Positions 1 through 11,398 of a stretch of 58,910 bases of DNA are shown here, in pieces. Each line of letters opens with the position of its first letter. Position 1 is the stretch's first letter. Source of the DNA: Rhodobiaceae bacterium. GTDB lineage: Bacteria; Pseudomonadota; Alphaproteobacteria; Rhizobiales; JAKPQE01. A program made the translations under genes and the position numbers. The stretch is taken from contig JANQEG010000069.1 of NCBI GenBank assembly GCA_028278505.1, positions 1-58,910 of the forward strand, in the 5' to 3' direction. The notes under the pieces are model-generated. The model was not told the origin of the DNA, did no database searches, and worked only from the letters and a program-made list of their open reading frames with translations.

Positions 1-85
1 TCTCGGAGTCGTTGGCGACCCGGGCCAGTGCCTCCTCCGCCTCGCGGCGGCGGGCCTCGTCGCGTCTTTCGCGTTCAGATGCCAT
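1..85 (-). CDS. Partial hypothetical protein (N-terminus only)
   Basis: An ATG at 85 on the minus strand opens a frame of 28 codons that runs off the left edge of the window. The visible peptide is highly charged, with alternating Arg/Glu and Ala (starts MASERERRDEARRR), and looks like a helical or coiled-coil N-terminus. No strong Shine-Dalgarno sequence lies upstream. It follows lpd in the same direction after a 159 bp gap. I cannot name the family from this fragment. Confidence 0.4.
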   Translation of the reverse strand, partial: MASERERRDEARRREAEEALARVANDSE

Positions 86-244
86 TTGTGCGCTTGAAAC
101 CTCAAATTCAGGGTCATCACCGGGCGACATTTCCCGAAGCCAGCCGCCTGGATTGCCGGAACAGTCCGGCAATGACGACCTTAGAGCTTCGGGCGACACT
201 ATTTTTAACGCACCGGCCGCAATCGGCAAATGCCGGCTGAGCGA

Positions 245-1654
245 TCACATATGGATCGGACGCTTGTCGACCGCCAGTGCCGCTTCCTTGGTCGCCTCCG
301 ACAGCGTCGGGTGGGCGTGGCAGGTGCGGGCGATGTCCTCGGCCGAGGCCCCGAATTCCATGGCGAGTGCGGCCTCGTGGATCATCTCGCCGGCCGCCGC
401 ACCGATGATGTGGACGCCGAGCACCCGGTCGGTGGCCTTGTCGGCGAGGATTTTGACGAAGCCGTCGGTCATGGCCATCGCTTTGGCGCGTCCATTGGCG
501 GTGAACGGGAATTTGCCGGCAATATAGTCGATGCCGGCTTCCTTCAGCTCCTCCTCGGTTTTGCCGACGGAGGCGACTTCCGGCATGGTGTAGACGACGC
601 CCGGAATGACATCGTAGCTGACGTGGCCGGCCTGGCCGGCGAGGTGCTCGGCGACCGCAATGCCCTCATCCTCGGCTTTGTGGGCGAGCATCGGCCCGGC
701 GATCACGTCGCCGATGGCATAGATGCCGGCGACACTGGTCTGAAAATGGGCGTCGGTCCTGATCCGGTGGTGCGCGTCGAGGTCGATGCCGGCCTCCTGC
801 AGGCCGAGACCTTCGGTGAAGGGCACGCGGCCGATGGCGACCAGCACCACGTCCGCCTCGACCGTCTCGGCGGCGGCCTCGCCGGCCGCCGGCTCGATGG
901 TGACGGCGAGCTTGCGGCCCTTCTTCTCGATCGCGTCGACCTTTGACGAGAGCATGAATTTGATGCCCTGCTTCTTCAGGCTGCGCTGGAACGTCTTGGC
1001 GGTGTCGAGGTCCATGCCCGGCAGGATGCGGTCGAGATATTCAACGACGAGCACGTCGGAGCCGAGGCGGCGCCAGACCGAGCCGAGTTCGAGCCCGATG
1101 ACGCCGGCACCGACGACGATCAGCTTGCCGGGCACCTTCGATAGCGACAGCGCGCCGGTCGAGGAGACCACCTGTTTTTCATCGATCTTGATGCCCGGCA
1201 GGGGGGCGACGTCGGAGCCGGTGGCGATGACGATCGATTTCGCCTCCAGGATCGTGGTTTCGCCCTTATCCGATTTCACCTCGACCCTGCCGGGGCCGAG
1301 AATGCGGCCGGTGCCGTGATGGGCGTCGATCTTGTTCTTCTTGAACAGGAAGTCGATGCCCTTGACGTTGGCGGTCACGGTGTCGTCCTTGTGCGCCATC
1401 ATCGCCTTCAAATCGAGCTTCGGCGTGCCGACCTTGATGCCGAGCTTTTCAAAGCCGTGGCCGGCCTCCTCGAACAGTTCGGAAGTGTGCAGAAGCGCCT
1501 TTGACGGAATACAGCCGATATTGAGGCAGGTGCCGCCATGGGTGGCGCGCTTTTCGACGACGGCCACGTTCAGGCCGAGCTGAGCGGCGCGGATGGCGCA
1601 GACATAGCCGCCGGGTCCGGTGCCGATGACAAGGAGATCGTATATGTCGGCCAT
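245..1654 (-). CDS. lpdA: Dihydrolipoyl dehydrogenase (E3)
   Basis: Flavoprotein disulfide reductase of 469 aa that reoxidises dihydrolipoamide of the 2-oxoglutarate dehydrogenase complex (and possibly other lipoyl complexes) with NAD+. Visible features are the N-terminal FAD Rossmann motif GTGPGG (residues 11-16), the redox disulfide in CLNIGC (C43/C48), a second NAD-binding GAGVIGLE motif mid-protein, and the C-terminal HAHPTLSE active-site motif. The open frame extends about 106 codons further upstream, but homologs start at MADIYDLL, so the ATG at 1654 is chosen. It lies 29 bp downstream of the MAPEG gene and ends the suc cluster, which supports a role as the OGDH E3. Confidence 0.96.
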   Translation of the reverse strand: MADIYDLLVIGTGPGGYVCAIRAAQLGLNVAVVEKRATHGGTCLNIGCIPSKALLHTSELFEEAGHGFEKLGIKVGTPKLDLKAMMAHKDDTVTANVKGIDFLFKKNKIDAHHGTGRILGPGRVEVKSDKGETTILEAKSIVIATGSDVAPLPGIKIDEKQVVSSTGALSLSKVPGKLIVVGAGVIGLELGSVWRRLGSDVLVVEYLDRILPGMDLDTAKTFQRSLKKQGIKFMLSSKVDAIEKKGRKLAVTIEPAAGEAAAETVEADVVLVAIGRVPFTEGLGLQEAGIDLDAHHRIRTDAHFQTSVAGIYAIGDVIAGPMLAHKAEDEGIAVAEHLAGQAGHVSYDVIPGVVYTMPEVASVGKTEEELKEAGIDYIAGKFPFTANGRAKAMAMTDGFVKILADKATDRVLGVHIIGAAAGEMIHEAALAMEFGASAEDIARTCHAHPTLSEATKEAALAVDKRPIHM

Positions 1655-1683
1655 GATCAACAGGCTCCCGGGATCACGATGTT

Positions 1684-2070
1684 TTAGAGGATTTGCCAGA
1701 AGATGACGAGCGTGGCGGCGAAGCCGACGCCCCAGATCAGCGAGCGCAGCCAGGGAATGCCGAACACATAGGCCGGCACATAGGCGACGCGGGCCCAGAA
1801 ATAGGTCTGGGCGGCGAGCGCGGTTTCGGGGCCGAACTTCCCGGTCGCGGACGCGGTCAGCACGGCCACGGCAAAGAGGATCAGGCTTTCGAACAAATTG
1901 TTGAGCGCGCGTTGCGCCCGCCCGCCCATGCCGGTCAGGGCCCGCGGCTCGTCGCGCGGACCGACCGCCCAATTGAGGCCGACCTGGGGAATGCCGAAGG
2001 CAACGTAAAGCCCCATCTGCGGCACCACCAGGAGCGCCGCATAGACCAGCATTTGCAGTTCAATCGCCAT
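1684..2070 (-). CDS. MAPEG family membrane protein
   Basis: Small 128-aa integral membrane protein with about four hydrophobic segments (near residues 5-25, 60-78, 83-102 and 108-126) and the MAPEG signature around NNLFESLILF. MAPEG proteins include glutathione-dependent enzymes of eicosanoid and detoxification metabolism; the substrate of bacterial members such as this is usually unknown. It sits between sucB and lpd on the same strand, 29 bp before lpd, so it is probably co-transcribed with it. No direct link to the TCA cycle can be read from the sequence. Confidence 0.85.
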   Translation of the reverse strand: MAIELQMLVYAALLVVPQMGLYVAFGIPQVGLNWAVGPRDEPRALTGMGGRAQRALNNLFESLILFAVAVLTASATGKFGPETALAAQTYFWARVAYVPAYVFGIPWLRSLIWGVGFAATLVIFWQIL

Positions 2071-2148
2071 TTCCGTTTCCCTCCATCATCCCCCGTTTGC
2101 GCGCGCTGGCCGGTTCAGCGCGGTGATCAAGATTTCGGCCGTCCTCTT

Positions 2149-2345
2149 CCCTCTCCCTTCAAGGGAGAGGGCTACGAAGACCCGGTGAAGCGAAGCTGAA
2201 CCGTTGGTCGAAGCCGGGTGAGGGTGAGCGGCTTTTCCTTTGCCCCCTCACCCAACCCTCTCCCCGGTGGGGAGAGGGCTTGTGTGCGTGCAGGCAGCCA
2301 ACCATTCCCCTCCCGCTGGCGGGGAGGGGTCGGGGGTGGGGGGAA
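2149..2345. repeat. Intergenic repeat, CCTCTCCC-arm family, copy 1
   Basis: Starts with the inverted arms CCTCTCCCTTCAAGGGAGAGG, followed by a GAAGACCCGGTGAAGCGAAG core, then a second pair of arms (CCTCTCCCC / GGGGAGAGG). Close copies lie at 36241-36373 and, inverted, at 57117-57250; shorter relatives are near 28969, 46305, 51802 and 57275. It fills most of the 310 bp gap between the MAPEG gene and sucB. No open frame here looks coding. Confidence 0.85.
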
Positions 2346-2380
2346 TGCAAACGCCATCGTCCCCATCATCGACACCCGCC

Positions 2381-3613
2381 TCACAAATCCAGCATCAGCC
2401 GCTGCGGGTCTTCCAGATTCTCCTTCACCCGCACCAGGAAGGTGACCGCCTCGCGGCCGTCGACGATGCGGTGGTCGTAGGAGAGCGCCAGATACATCAT
2501 CGGCCGCACCTTGATCTCGCCGTCGACCACCATCGGCCGCTCCTGGATCTTGTGCATGCCGAGAATGCCTGATTGCGGCGCGTTGAGGATCGGCGTCGAC
2601 ATCAGCGAACCGTAGACGCCGCCATTGGAGATGGTGAAGGTGCCGCCCATCATCTCGTCAATGCCGAGCTTGCCGTCGCGGGCGCGAGCGCCGAAATCGT
2701 TGATGGTCTTTTCGATGTCGGCGAGCGACATCGCGTCGGCATCGCGCAGCACCGGCACGACGAGGCCGCGCTCGGTGCCGACGGCGACGCCGATGTGATA
2801 GTAGTTCTTGTAGATCAGGTCTTCGCCGTCGATCTCGGCGTTGACCGCCGGGATGTCCTTCAGCGCCTGGACGCAGGCCTTGACAAAAAAGCCCATGAAG
2901 CCGAGCCGGACGCCGTGCTTCTTCTCAAACACATCGCGATAGGTCTTGCGTAAGGCCATCACCGCGCTCATGTCGGCCTCGTTGAAGGTGGTCAGCATCG
3001 CCGCGGTGTTCTGGGCATCTTTAAGGCGCCGGGCGATGGTCTGGCGCAGCTTGGTCATGCGCACGCGCTCTTCGCGGGCCTCGTCGTCCGGCAGCGCGGG
3101 GGCGCGCACGGTGACCGGGGTCGGCGCCGGTGCGGTCGTCATCGTCACCACGGTCGGCTCGGCCGGCGCGGCGGCAGCGCCGCCGCCCTCGATCGCGGCC
3201 AGCACGTCGCCCTTGGTCAGCCGCCCGTCCTTGCCGGTGCCGGCGATCGCGGCCGGGTCGAGATCGTGCTCGGCAACGAGCTTCTTGACCGCCGGCGAAA
3301 GCGGCGTGTCGTCTGCGGCGGCCGGTTTCGCGGCGGCCGCGGGTGCCGCCGGCTTCGGCGCCGGTGCCGCGCCCTTGCCCTCGGCGATCATGCCTAAGAG
3401 CGCCCCGACCTCGACGGTCTCGCCGTCGCCGACCAGCACTTCGGCAAGCACGCCGGCGCCCGGGGCCGGAACCTCGATCGTCACCTTGTCGGTTTCCAGT
3501 TCGACCAGCGGCTCATCGGCGCCGACCGCTTCGCCGGCCGCTTTGAACCATTTGCCGATCGTCGCCTCGGTGACCGATTCGCCGAGCGCCGGCACGCGGA
3601 TTTCCATGGTCAT
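2381..3613 (-). CDS. sucB: 2-oxoglutarate dehydrogenase E2 (dihydrolipoyl succinyltransferase)
   Basis: 410-aa core subunit of the 2-oxoglutarate dehydrogenase complex; transfers the succinyl group from lipoate to CoA. Domains in order: one lipoyl domain (1-78) with the lipoylated Lys in ETDKVTIEV (K43), an Ala/Pro-rich linker, a peripheral subunit-binding domain (about 110-145, [15 protein letters not shown]), a second linker, and the catalytic acyltransferase domain ending in [11 protein letters not shown], which carries the active-site His and Asp. The first of two nearby ATGs is used because AAGGGA lies at good spacing. It follows sucA, separated by a two-hairpin repeat. Confidence 0.97.
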   Translation of the reverse strand: MTMEIRVPALGESVTEATIGKWFKAAGEAVGADEPLVELETDKVTIEVPAPGAGVLAEVLVGDGETVEVGALLGMIAEGKGAAPAPKPAAPAAAAKPAAADDTPLSPAVKKLVAEHDLDPAAIAGTGKDGRLTKGDVLAAIEGGGAAAAPAEPTVVTMTTAPAPTPVTVRAPALPDDEAREERVRMTKLRQTIARRLKDAQNTAAMLTTFNEADMSAVMALRKTYRDVFEKKHGVRLGFMGFFVKACVQALKDIPAVNAEIDGEDLIYKNYYHIGVAVGTERGLVVPVLRDADAMSLADIEKTINDFGARARDGKLGIDEMMGGTFTISNGGVYGSLMSTPILNAPQSGILGMHKIQERPMVVDGEIKVRPMMYLALSYDHRIVDGREAVTFLVRVKENLEDPQRLMLDL

Positions 3614-3646
3614 TTCTGTCCCTTTCGGGTTGTCGGGTTCGTCGGT

Positions 3647-3774
3647 CTAGAGCGCTTTTCGTTTGAATCACTCAAAGCGCTCAACCTGTTTTTGTTGTCG
3701 CGTATTCGTATCCGAAAACCGGTTCTCACCCCCGGTTCAGGCCCGGGGCAGGCCTTTTCGGGAATACGCTCTAG
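3647..3774 (+). repeat. Two-hairpin CTAGAGCG repeat, copy 1
   Basis: Starts and ends with CTAG and contains two nested palindromes. The first pairs GAGCGCTTT with AAAGCGCTC. The second pairs GCGTATTC...CCGAAAA with TTTTCGG...GAATACGC around a loop holding CCCGGTTCAGGCCCGGGG. Copies are at 6927-7055 (same orientation) and 43547-43677 (inverted). The CTA at 3771-3773 in its right end is the complement of the sucA stop codon, so the element begins exactly where sucA ends. Confidence 0.9.
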
Positions 3775-6737
3775 TCGCCAAAGGCATCGTCCAGGAACGC
3801 CTGCAACTGGGCGAGGTGCTTCGACATCAGGCCGGTGGCGGTCGCCGCCGCGGCGTTGCGGCCGACATAGCGCGGCCGTTCGTTCTTGGCGCCGATGTGC
3901 TTGAGCACCCATTCGATGTAAGGCTCGACGAAGGTCCACGCGCCCATATTCTTCGGCTCCTCCTGGCACCAGACGAATTCCGCACTGGTGAAGTTGGAGA
4001 GCTCGTAGATCAGCGCCTTGGCCGGGAACGGATAGATCTGCTCGACGCGGAGCAGATAGACATCGTCGATGCCGAGCCGCTCGCGCTCCTCGTAGAGATC
4101 GTAATAGACCTTGCCGGTGCACATGACGACGCGGCGGATCTTCTCGTCGTCGACGAGCTTGATCTCCTGGTTCGGCAGCACTTCGGCATCGTCGGGCAGG
4201 ATGCGCTGGAACACGGTGTGCCGTCCCATATCCTCAAGCCTGGAGACGCAGCGCTTGTGGCGGAGCAGGGATTTCGGCGTCATCAGCACCAGCGGTTTGC
4301 GGAAATCGCGGTGAATCTGGCGCCGCAGGATGTGGAAATAGTTGGCCGGCGTGGTGCAGTTGGCGACCTGCATGTTGTCCTCGGCGCAGAGCTGCAGATA
4401 GCGCTCGAGCCGGGCCGAGGAGTGCTCCGGCCCCTGGCCCTCATAGCCGTGCGGCAACAAGAGCACGAGGCCCGACATGCGCAGCCATTTGCGCTCGCCC
4501 GACGAGATGAACTGGTCGATGACGACCTGGGCGCCGTTGGCGAAATCGCCGAACTGGGCCTCCCACAGGGTGAGCGAATCCGGCTCGGCCAGGGTGTAGC
4601 CGTATTCGAAGCCGAGCACGGCCTCTTCCGACAGCATCGAATTGATGACCTCGTACTGGGCCTGGTCCGGGGCGAGATGGGCGAGCGGGATATAGCGCTC
4701 CTCGTCGCGCTGATCGTAGAGCACCGAATGGCGCTGCGAGAAGGTGCCGCGCTCGCAGTCCTGGCCGGACAGGCGGACGACGTGGCCCTCCATGCACAGC
4801 GAGCCGAAAGCGAGCGCCTCGGCGGTGGCCCAGTCGATGCCCTCGCCGGCGTCGATCGCCTTGCGGCGGTTGGAGAGGAAGCGCTTGATCGTCCGGTGCG
4901 CCTGGAAATTCTTCGGCACCGTGGTGATCTTGAAGCCGATATCGGCGAGCGTGGTGACGGCGAGGCCGGTCTCGCCGTGGCGGCTTTCCTCGCCGCCGCG
5001 GGCCTGCTTCAGGCCGGTCCAGCGGCCGTCGAGCCAGTCGGCCTTGTTCGGCCGGTAGGCCTGACCGGCCTCGTATTCGGCCTCCAGATGGGCGCGCCAG
5101 TCGGCCCTCATCTTCTCGACGTCGCCGGCGGCGACCAGGCCCTCCTCGACGAGCTTGTCGCCGTAGATCGTCGCCGTCGTCGGGTGCTCGCGGATCTTGC
5201 GGTACATGATCGGCTGGGTGAAGGCCGGTTCGTCGCCCTCATTGTGGCCGAAGCGGCGGTAGCAGAACATGTCGATGACGACGGGCTTGTGGAATTTCTG
5301 GCGGAATTCGGTCGCCACCTTGGCGGCGAAGACGACAGACTCAGGATCGTCGCCATTGGCGTGCAGGATCGGCGCCTGGATCGCCTTGGCGAAATCGGAC
5401 GGGTAGGGCGAGGAGCGCGAGAACCGCGGATTGGTGGTAAAGCCGATCTGGTTGTTGACGATGACGTGGATCGAGCCGCCGGTGCGGTGGCCCTTGAGGC
5501 CGGAGAGACCGAAGCACTCCGCGACCACGCCCTGGCCGGCAAACGCCGCATCGCCATGCAAGAGCAGCGGCAGCGCCGAGCCGCGCGCGACCCGGTCGTC
5601 GAACTGGTCCTGCTTGGCGCGGACCTTGCCGAGCACGACCGGTACGACGATCTCCAGATGGGAGGGATTGGCGGTCAGCGACAAATGCACGTTGTTGCCG
5701 TCGAACTCGCGGTCCGAGGAGGCGCCGAGATGGTATTTGACGTCGCCGGAGCCTTCCACTTCGTCGGGATGAAACGAGCCGCCCTTGAACTCATGGAAGA
5801 TGGCGCGGTGGGGCTTGGCCATCACCTGGGCGAGCACGTTGAGGCGGCCGCGATGGGCCATGCCGATGACGATCTCCTTGACGCCGAGCGCGCCGCCGCG
5901 CTTGATGATCTGCTCCAGCGCCGGGACCACGGCTTCGCCGCCGTCGAGGCCAAAGCGCTTGGTGCCGGTGTATTTGACGTCGAGGAAGCGTTCGAAGCCC
6001 TCCGCCTCGATCAGCTTGTTGAGGATGGCGCGCTTGCCTTCGGGCGTGAACGAGATCGACTTGTCGGGCCCTTCGATGCGCTCCTGGATCCACTGTTTTT
6101 CGGCGCCGTCGGAGATGTGCATGAATTCGACGCCGAGGGTGGAGCAATAGGTGCGGCGCAGGATTTCGAGCATTTCGCGGATCGTTGCGAATTCGAGCCC
6201 GAGCACGCGGTCGATGAAGATCTTGCGGTCGAGATCGGCGCGGGTGAAGCCATAGGTGGCCGGATCGAGCTCGAAATGGCTCGGCCGGTTGGCGAGATCG
6301 AGCGGATCGAGGCTGGCATGGAGATGGCCGCGCGAGCGGTAGGCGCGGATCATCATCAGGGCGCGGACCGAATCCCGCGTCGCCAGGTTGACGTGTGACG
6401 GCGTCAGTTCGGCGCCGGCGCGGTGCGCCTGCATGGCGATCCGCTCGCCGATGTGCCGGCCGGTCGGGACCCATTCGCCGCCGGTGAGTGCGGCAAGCAC
6501 CTCGCCGTCGCCATTGAGGCCGTCGGACCAGTTCGGCCGGCCCCAGGAGGCGCCTTCCGCCTCCTTCAGGACGGAATCGGGCTCGTCCTTGAGGGCGCCG
6601 AAGAAGTCGCGCCATTCGGCGCCGATGGTGTCCGGATTTTCCTGGTATTTCGCGTAGAGGTCTTCGATATAGGCCGCGTTGCCGCCGTAGAGGAACGACG
6701 TCGACGCGAACGCCTGGTTTGCGTCCTGGCGTGGCAT
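3771..6737 (-). CDS. sucA: 2-oxoglutarate dehydrogenase E1
   Basis: Thiamine-diphosphate-dependent decarboxylase of the 2-oxoglutarate dehydrogenase complex, 988 aa, full length for the family. The N-terminal E1 peptide (about 10-45, with LYGGNAAYIEDLYAKY) is followed by the TPP-binding dehydrogenase domain (including GMAHRGRLNVLAQV and HGDAAFAGQGVV) and the C-terminal transketolase-like domain (HGYEGQGPEHSSARLERYLQ). It lies between sucD and sucB in the same direction. Its TAG stop lies in the conserved end of a repeat element. A long frame on the opposite strand (3663-6398) is a GC-driven shadow. Confidence 0.98.
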   Translation of the reverse strand: MPRQDANQAFASTSFLYGGNAAYIEDLYAKYQENPDTIGAEWRDFFGALKDEPDSVLKEAEGASWGRPNWSDGLNGDGEVLAALTGGEWVPTGRHIGERIAMQAHRAGAELTPSHVNLATRDSVRALMMIRAYRSRGHLHASLDPLDLANRPSHFELDPATYGFTRADLDRKIFIDRVLGLEFATIREMLEILRRTYCSTLGVEFMHISDGAEKQWIQERIEGPDKSISFTPEGKRAILNKLIEAEGFERFLDVKYTGTKRFGLDGGEAVVPALEQIIKRGGALGVKEIVIGMAHRGRLNVLAQVMAKPHRAIFHEFKGGSFHPDEVEGSGDVKYHLGASSDREFDGNNVHLSLTANPSHLEIVVPVVLGKVRAKQDQFDDRVARGSALPLLLHGDAAFAGQGVVAECFGLSGLKGHRTGGSIHVIVNNQIGFTTNPRFSRSSPYPSDFAKAIQAPILHANGDDPESVVFAAKVATEFRQKFHKPVVIDMFCYRRFGHNEGDEPAFTQPIMYRKIREHPTTATIYGDKLVEEGLVAAGDVEKMRADWRAHLEAEYEAGQAYRPNKADWLDGRWTGLKQARGGEESRHGETGLAVTTLADIGFKITTVPKNFQAHRTIKRFLSNRRKAIDAGEGIDWATAEALAFGSLCMEGHVVRLSGQDCERGTFSQRHSVLYDQRDEERYIPLAHLAPDQAQYEVINSMLSEEAVLGFEYGYTLAEPDSLTLWEAQFGDFANGAQVVIDQFISSGERKWLRMSGLVLLLPHGYEGQGPEHSSARLERYLQLCAEDNMQVANCTTPANYFHILRRQIHRDFRKPLVLMTPKSLLRHKRCVSRLEDMGRHTVFQRILPDDAEVLPNQEIKLVDDEKIRRVVMCTGKVYYDLYEERERLGIDDVYLLRVEQIYPFPAKALIYELSNFTSAEFVWCQEEPKNMGAWTFVEPYIEWVLKHIGAKNERPRYVGRNAAAATATGLMSKHLAQLQAFLDDAFGD

Positions 6738-6926
6738 GGGGCTCGCTTTCTCATCACGCTATCGGGTTTCCCGGTATCCGACAGCGTTCTTTTCGTTCTC
6801 CAGTTCTGCTGCGTCCGCGTTTGCGCCGATCGGGAATCGCTGTCGGCGATTTCGCGGGCGAATCCTTCCCCCGATTACACTAGATTCTAGGGCGGAACCG
6901 TGCCCTTCACAGTCAACTTCCTGTTT

Positions 6927-7051
6927 GAGCACTTGTCGCTTGTTCGGAATCGCTCCAAGTGCTCTATCGTTTTGTTTTCGAGCGTATTCTTGTCCGAAAA
7001 CCGGTTCCCACCCCGGTTCAGGCCCGGGGCAGGCTTTTTCGGGAATACGCT

Positions 7052-7055
<4 letters not shown>
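6927..7055 (+). repeat. Two-hairpin CTAGAGCG repeat, copy 2
   Basis: Second copy of the element at 3647-3774, same orientation. The first hairpin pairs GAGCACTTG with CAAGTGCTC; the compensating changes relative to copy 1 keep the stem. The second hairpin pairs GCGTATTC/GAATACGC and CCGAAAA/TTTTCGG. The CTA at 7052-7054 is the complement of the sucD stop codon. The rest of the 6738-6926 gap upstream of sucA holds no gene that I can support. Confidence 0.9.
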
Positions 7056-7966
<911 letters not shown>

Positions 7967-7987
7967 TTATTCGGCTTCCCCCGGCGG

Positions 7988-8407
7988 TTAGGCGTCTAGG
8001 AATGGATTGACGGCGCGCACGGAGCCATAGAACTGGCCGTGGCTGAGGTCTTCGGTGTAAAGGACGGGTGCGGCGAGCCGTTCGGCAGCGGCAATGATGG
8101 CGGCGTCCCAATAGGCAATCTGATAGCGTCGGCCGATGCCGATCGCCTTCATCACCAAATCATAGTCGATTGCGGCACAGGGCCGGTCGCGCAGATCGTC
8201 GATCCAGCCGATGGCATCGTCCGCAGACAATGGCTGGTCGGACTTTCGCGTCGCTGTGACATAGAATTCAGCGAGTACCTGTCCCGAAATGCCGAAATCG
8301 TTCTCGGAAATCACTTTGCGGGCGGTACGATATTTCGCGGGTTCGGCGAAACGACCGACAGAGGCATAGACCAGGACGTTGCTGTCGAGGAAACAGTCAA
8401 CGCTCAT
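7988..8407 (-). CDS. PIN-domain ribonuclease toxin (VapC-like)
   Basis: 139-aa PIN-domain protein. Conserved acidic metal ligands are visible as D8 in FLDSNVL, E47 in LAEFY, D101 in YWDAAII and E119/D120 in YTEDL, which is a complete PIN active site and predicts an Mg2+-dependent endoribonuclease. It overlaps the upstream RHH gene by 11 bp, the usual antitoxin-toxin order. It lies inside the sucC-sucD interval on the same strand, so read-through from sucC could reach it. The name vapC would be by analogy only. Confidence 0.88.
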   Translation of the reverse strand: MSVDCFLDSNVLVYASVGRFAEPAKYRTARKVISENDFGISGQVLAEFYVTATRKSDQPLSADDAIGWIDDLRDRPCAAIDYDLVMKAIGIGRRYQIAYWDAAIIAAAERLAAPVLYTEDLSHGQFYGSVRAVNPFLDA

Positions 8408-8912
8408 AGAGCGCCTCCCGATTCCAGCGCTGCTTGCCCATGTCGCCTTTGGTTTCGTCTATCCGCTTCAGGAGGCGTACCCGGTTTTCCAGATAGTTCA
8501 GTGCGCGGGAATAGTCACGATCGTTGACGGCTTCCCTGCTCAAGGGATTGTCCGCGTAGCGTCGATTGCCCTCTTCGGCTATCCGGACCATGGTTTCATG
8601 CGACGATAGCGCAGGCATTTTCGTTGTTTCATCGTTGGCCGAAACGGGCTCGTCGGCGGCATGCGGTGCCGTCGACACTTGCCCAACCGCATTCTGCGGA
8701 CGTGTTGCCGCCCGCTGTCCGGTACGGTCGTTCGATGCTTCCATCAGTTCGCGCAGCCGTACCCGCGCCATGTCCTCATCTTCGCCATAGTGCGCCACAT
8801 CTTCGAGATAGGTCCGGACCATCGCATTGACCGTAGTGCCGTGCTTGGCGGCGACGACGCGCGCTTCGGCCAGAACGGCTTCGTCGATACTCAGCGTGAT
8901 GTTCTTGGTCAT
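8397..8912 (-). CDS. RHH-type antitoxin with long C-terminal extension
   Basis: 171-aa partner of the PIN toxin. The first about 45 residues ([20 protein letters not shown] then [10 protein letters not shown]) match a ribbon-helix-helix DNA-binding domain of the DUF6364/VapB type. A polar linker (about 60-100) leads to a charged helical C-terminus (about 100-171) that would wrap the toxin. It is about twice the usual size of a VapB antitoxin. A palindrome at 8930-8954 just upstream of the start is a likely autoregulatory operator. Function as an antitoxin is inferred from domain and gene order. Confidence 0.82.
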   Translation of the reverse strand: MTKNITLSIDEAVLAEARVVAAKHGTTVNAMVRTYLEDVAHYGEDEDMARVRLRELMEASNDRTGQRAATRPQNAVGQVSTAPHAADEPVSANDETTKMPALSSHETMVRIAEEGNRRYADNPLSREAVNDRDYSRALNYLENRVRLLKRIDETKGDMGKQRWNREALYER

Positions 8913-8929
8913 GTCCTTTCTCCTTCGTT

Positions 8930-8954
8930 CACACAGTATATGTGTAACTGTGTG
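8930..8954. promoter_or_regulatory. Candidate antitoxin operator
   Basis: The arms CACACAG (8930-8936) and CTGTGTG (8948-8954) form a perfect inverted repeat with an 11-nt spacer. Nested within it is ACACAGTATATGTGT, itself palindromic. It begins 18 bp upstream of the antitoxin ATG at 8912, the usual place for an RHH autorepression site. Promoter hexamers could not be assigned with confidence. Confidence 0.55.
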
Positions 8955-9039
8955 TCGAATTGAAGGCGTTGAGACCCGGCAGCGGGACCGGAACGGAGAA
9001 GGCCGGCGTCTTTGTGGAGACGGACTTCATTGCAAAATT

Positions 9040-10233
9040 CTAGCCCCCCACCGCCGCGACAATCTTCTGCGCCGCATCGTCGAGATCGTCGGCCGAAATC
9101 ACGTTGAGGCCGCTTTCGTCGATGATCTTCTTGCCGATGTCGACGCGGGTGCCTTCCAGGCGGACGACCAGCGGCACCGTCAAATGCACCTCCTTCATCG
9201 CCGCAACGACGCCCTCGGCGATGGTGTCGCAGCGCATGATGCCGCCGAAAATATTGATCAAAATGCCCTTCACATTGGGATCGGCGGTGATGATCTTGAA
9301 CGCGGCGGTGACCTTTTCCTTGGAGGCGCCGCCGCCGACATCGAGGAAGTTGGCCGGCTCGGCGCCGTAGAGCTTGATGATGTCCATGGTCGCCATGGCG
9401 AGGCCGGCGCCGTTGACCATGCAGCCGATATTGCCGTCGAGCGCGACATAGGAAAGGTCGTAATTGGAGGCCTCGATCTCCTTGTCGTCCTCCTCGGTGA
9501 GGTCGCGCAGTTCCGTCACGTCGGCGTGGCGGTATAGCGCGTTGCCGTCAAAGCCCATCTTGGCGTCGAGGCAGATCAGCCGGTCGTCCCTGGTGACGAT
9601 CAGCGGATTGATTTCCAGCAGGCTCATGTCCTTGGCGACAAACGCCGTGTAGAGGGTCGCGCCGAGCCTGGCGGCCTGCTTGGCGAGGTCGCCGGAAAGG
9701 TCGAGCGCCGCCGCCAGGGCGCGGCCGTGATGGGGCATGAAGCCGGTCGCCGGATCGACTGGGAAGCTGACGATCTTTTCCGGGGTTTCGGCCGCCACCT
9801 CCTCGATGTTCATGCCGCCCTCGGTGGAGGCGACGAAGGCGACCCGCGAGGTCTCGCGGTCGACCAGGAGCGACAGGTAGAACTCGGTGGCGATGTCGGA
9901 GCCGTCCTCGATGTAGAGCCGGTTGACGACCTTGCCGTCGGGGCCGGTCTGATGGGTGACCAGCGTCTTGCCGAGCATCTGGCCGGCGAATGCGGCGACC
10001 TCGTCAGCCGATTTCGCCAATCGCACGCCGCCGGCTTCGCCGGCGTCCGGCTCCTTGAAGCGGCCCTTGCCGCGGCCGCCGGCATGGATCTGCGACTTCA
10101 CCACCCAGAGCGGCCCGCCCAGCTCCTCGGCCGCCTTCTTCGCCTCCTCGGGGGAGAAGATGGCGATGCCGCGCGACACCGGCGCGCCGAATTCCTTCAG
10201 GACCGCCTTGGCCTGGTATTCATGGATGTTCAT
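9040..10233 (-). CDS. sucC: Succinyl-CoA ligase, beta subunit
   Basis: 397-aa beta subunit of succinyl-CoA synthetase. N-terminal ATP-grasp domain ([16 protein letters not shown], then [13 protein letters not shown]) and a C-terminal ligase domain ([16 protein letters not shown] and [10 protein letters not shown]). It follows mdh by 49 bp in the same direction. The partner sucD is displaced by the toxin-antitoxin module, with 127 bp between the sucC stop and the antitoxin start. Confidence 0.97.
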   Translation of the reverse strand: MNIHEYQAKAVLKEFGAPVSRGIAIFSPEEAKKAAEELGGPLWVVKSQIHAGGRGKGRFKEPDAGEAGGVRLAKSADEVAAFAGQMLGKTLVTHQTGPDGKVVNRLYIEDGSDIATEFYLSLLVDRETSRVAFVASTEGGMNIEEVAAETPEKIVSFPVDPATGFMPHHGRALAAALDLSGDLAKQAARLGATLYTAFVAKDMSLLEINPLIVTRDDRLICLDAKMGFDGNALYRHADVTELRDLTEEDDKEIEASNYDLSYVALDGNIGCMVNGAGLAMATMDIIKLYGAEPANFLDVGGGASKEKVTAAFKIITADPNVKGILINIFGGIMRCDTIAEGVVAAMKEVHLTVPLVVRLEGTRVDIGKKIIDESGLNVISADDLDDAAQKIVAAVGG

Positions 10234-10282
10234 CGTTTCGCCTTTTGATGCTCGATGCCCGGATCGAGTGTGGAGGAGTACG

Positions 10283-11305
<1,023 letters not shown>

Positions 11306-11398
11306 CTAGCCCGATTGCTCACCTGGTTCAAGTTGGCCATAGGGCAAAACCGTCTGATTTCTCAATTGTCTGTCGCCGGATCTTCTAATATGCGCCGC

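Noticed and set aside
1655-1972. N-terminal extension of lpd to 575 aa
   Set aside because: The extra residues read through the MAPEG coding region in another frame and do not match lipoamide dehydrogenases; the ATG at 1654 gives the family start.
3663-6398. 911-codon open frame on the plus strand opposite sucA
   Set aside because: It is complementary to a clear sucA; such long antisense frames come from the high GC third-position bias. The same holds for long frames opposite leuB, priA, atpA, atpD, and the pad genes.
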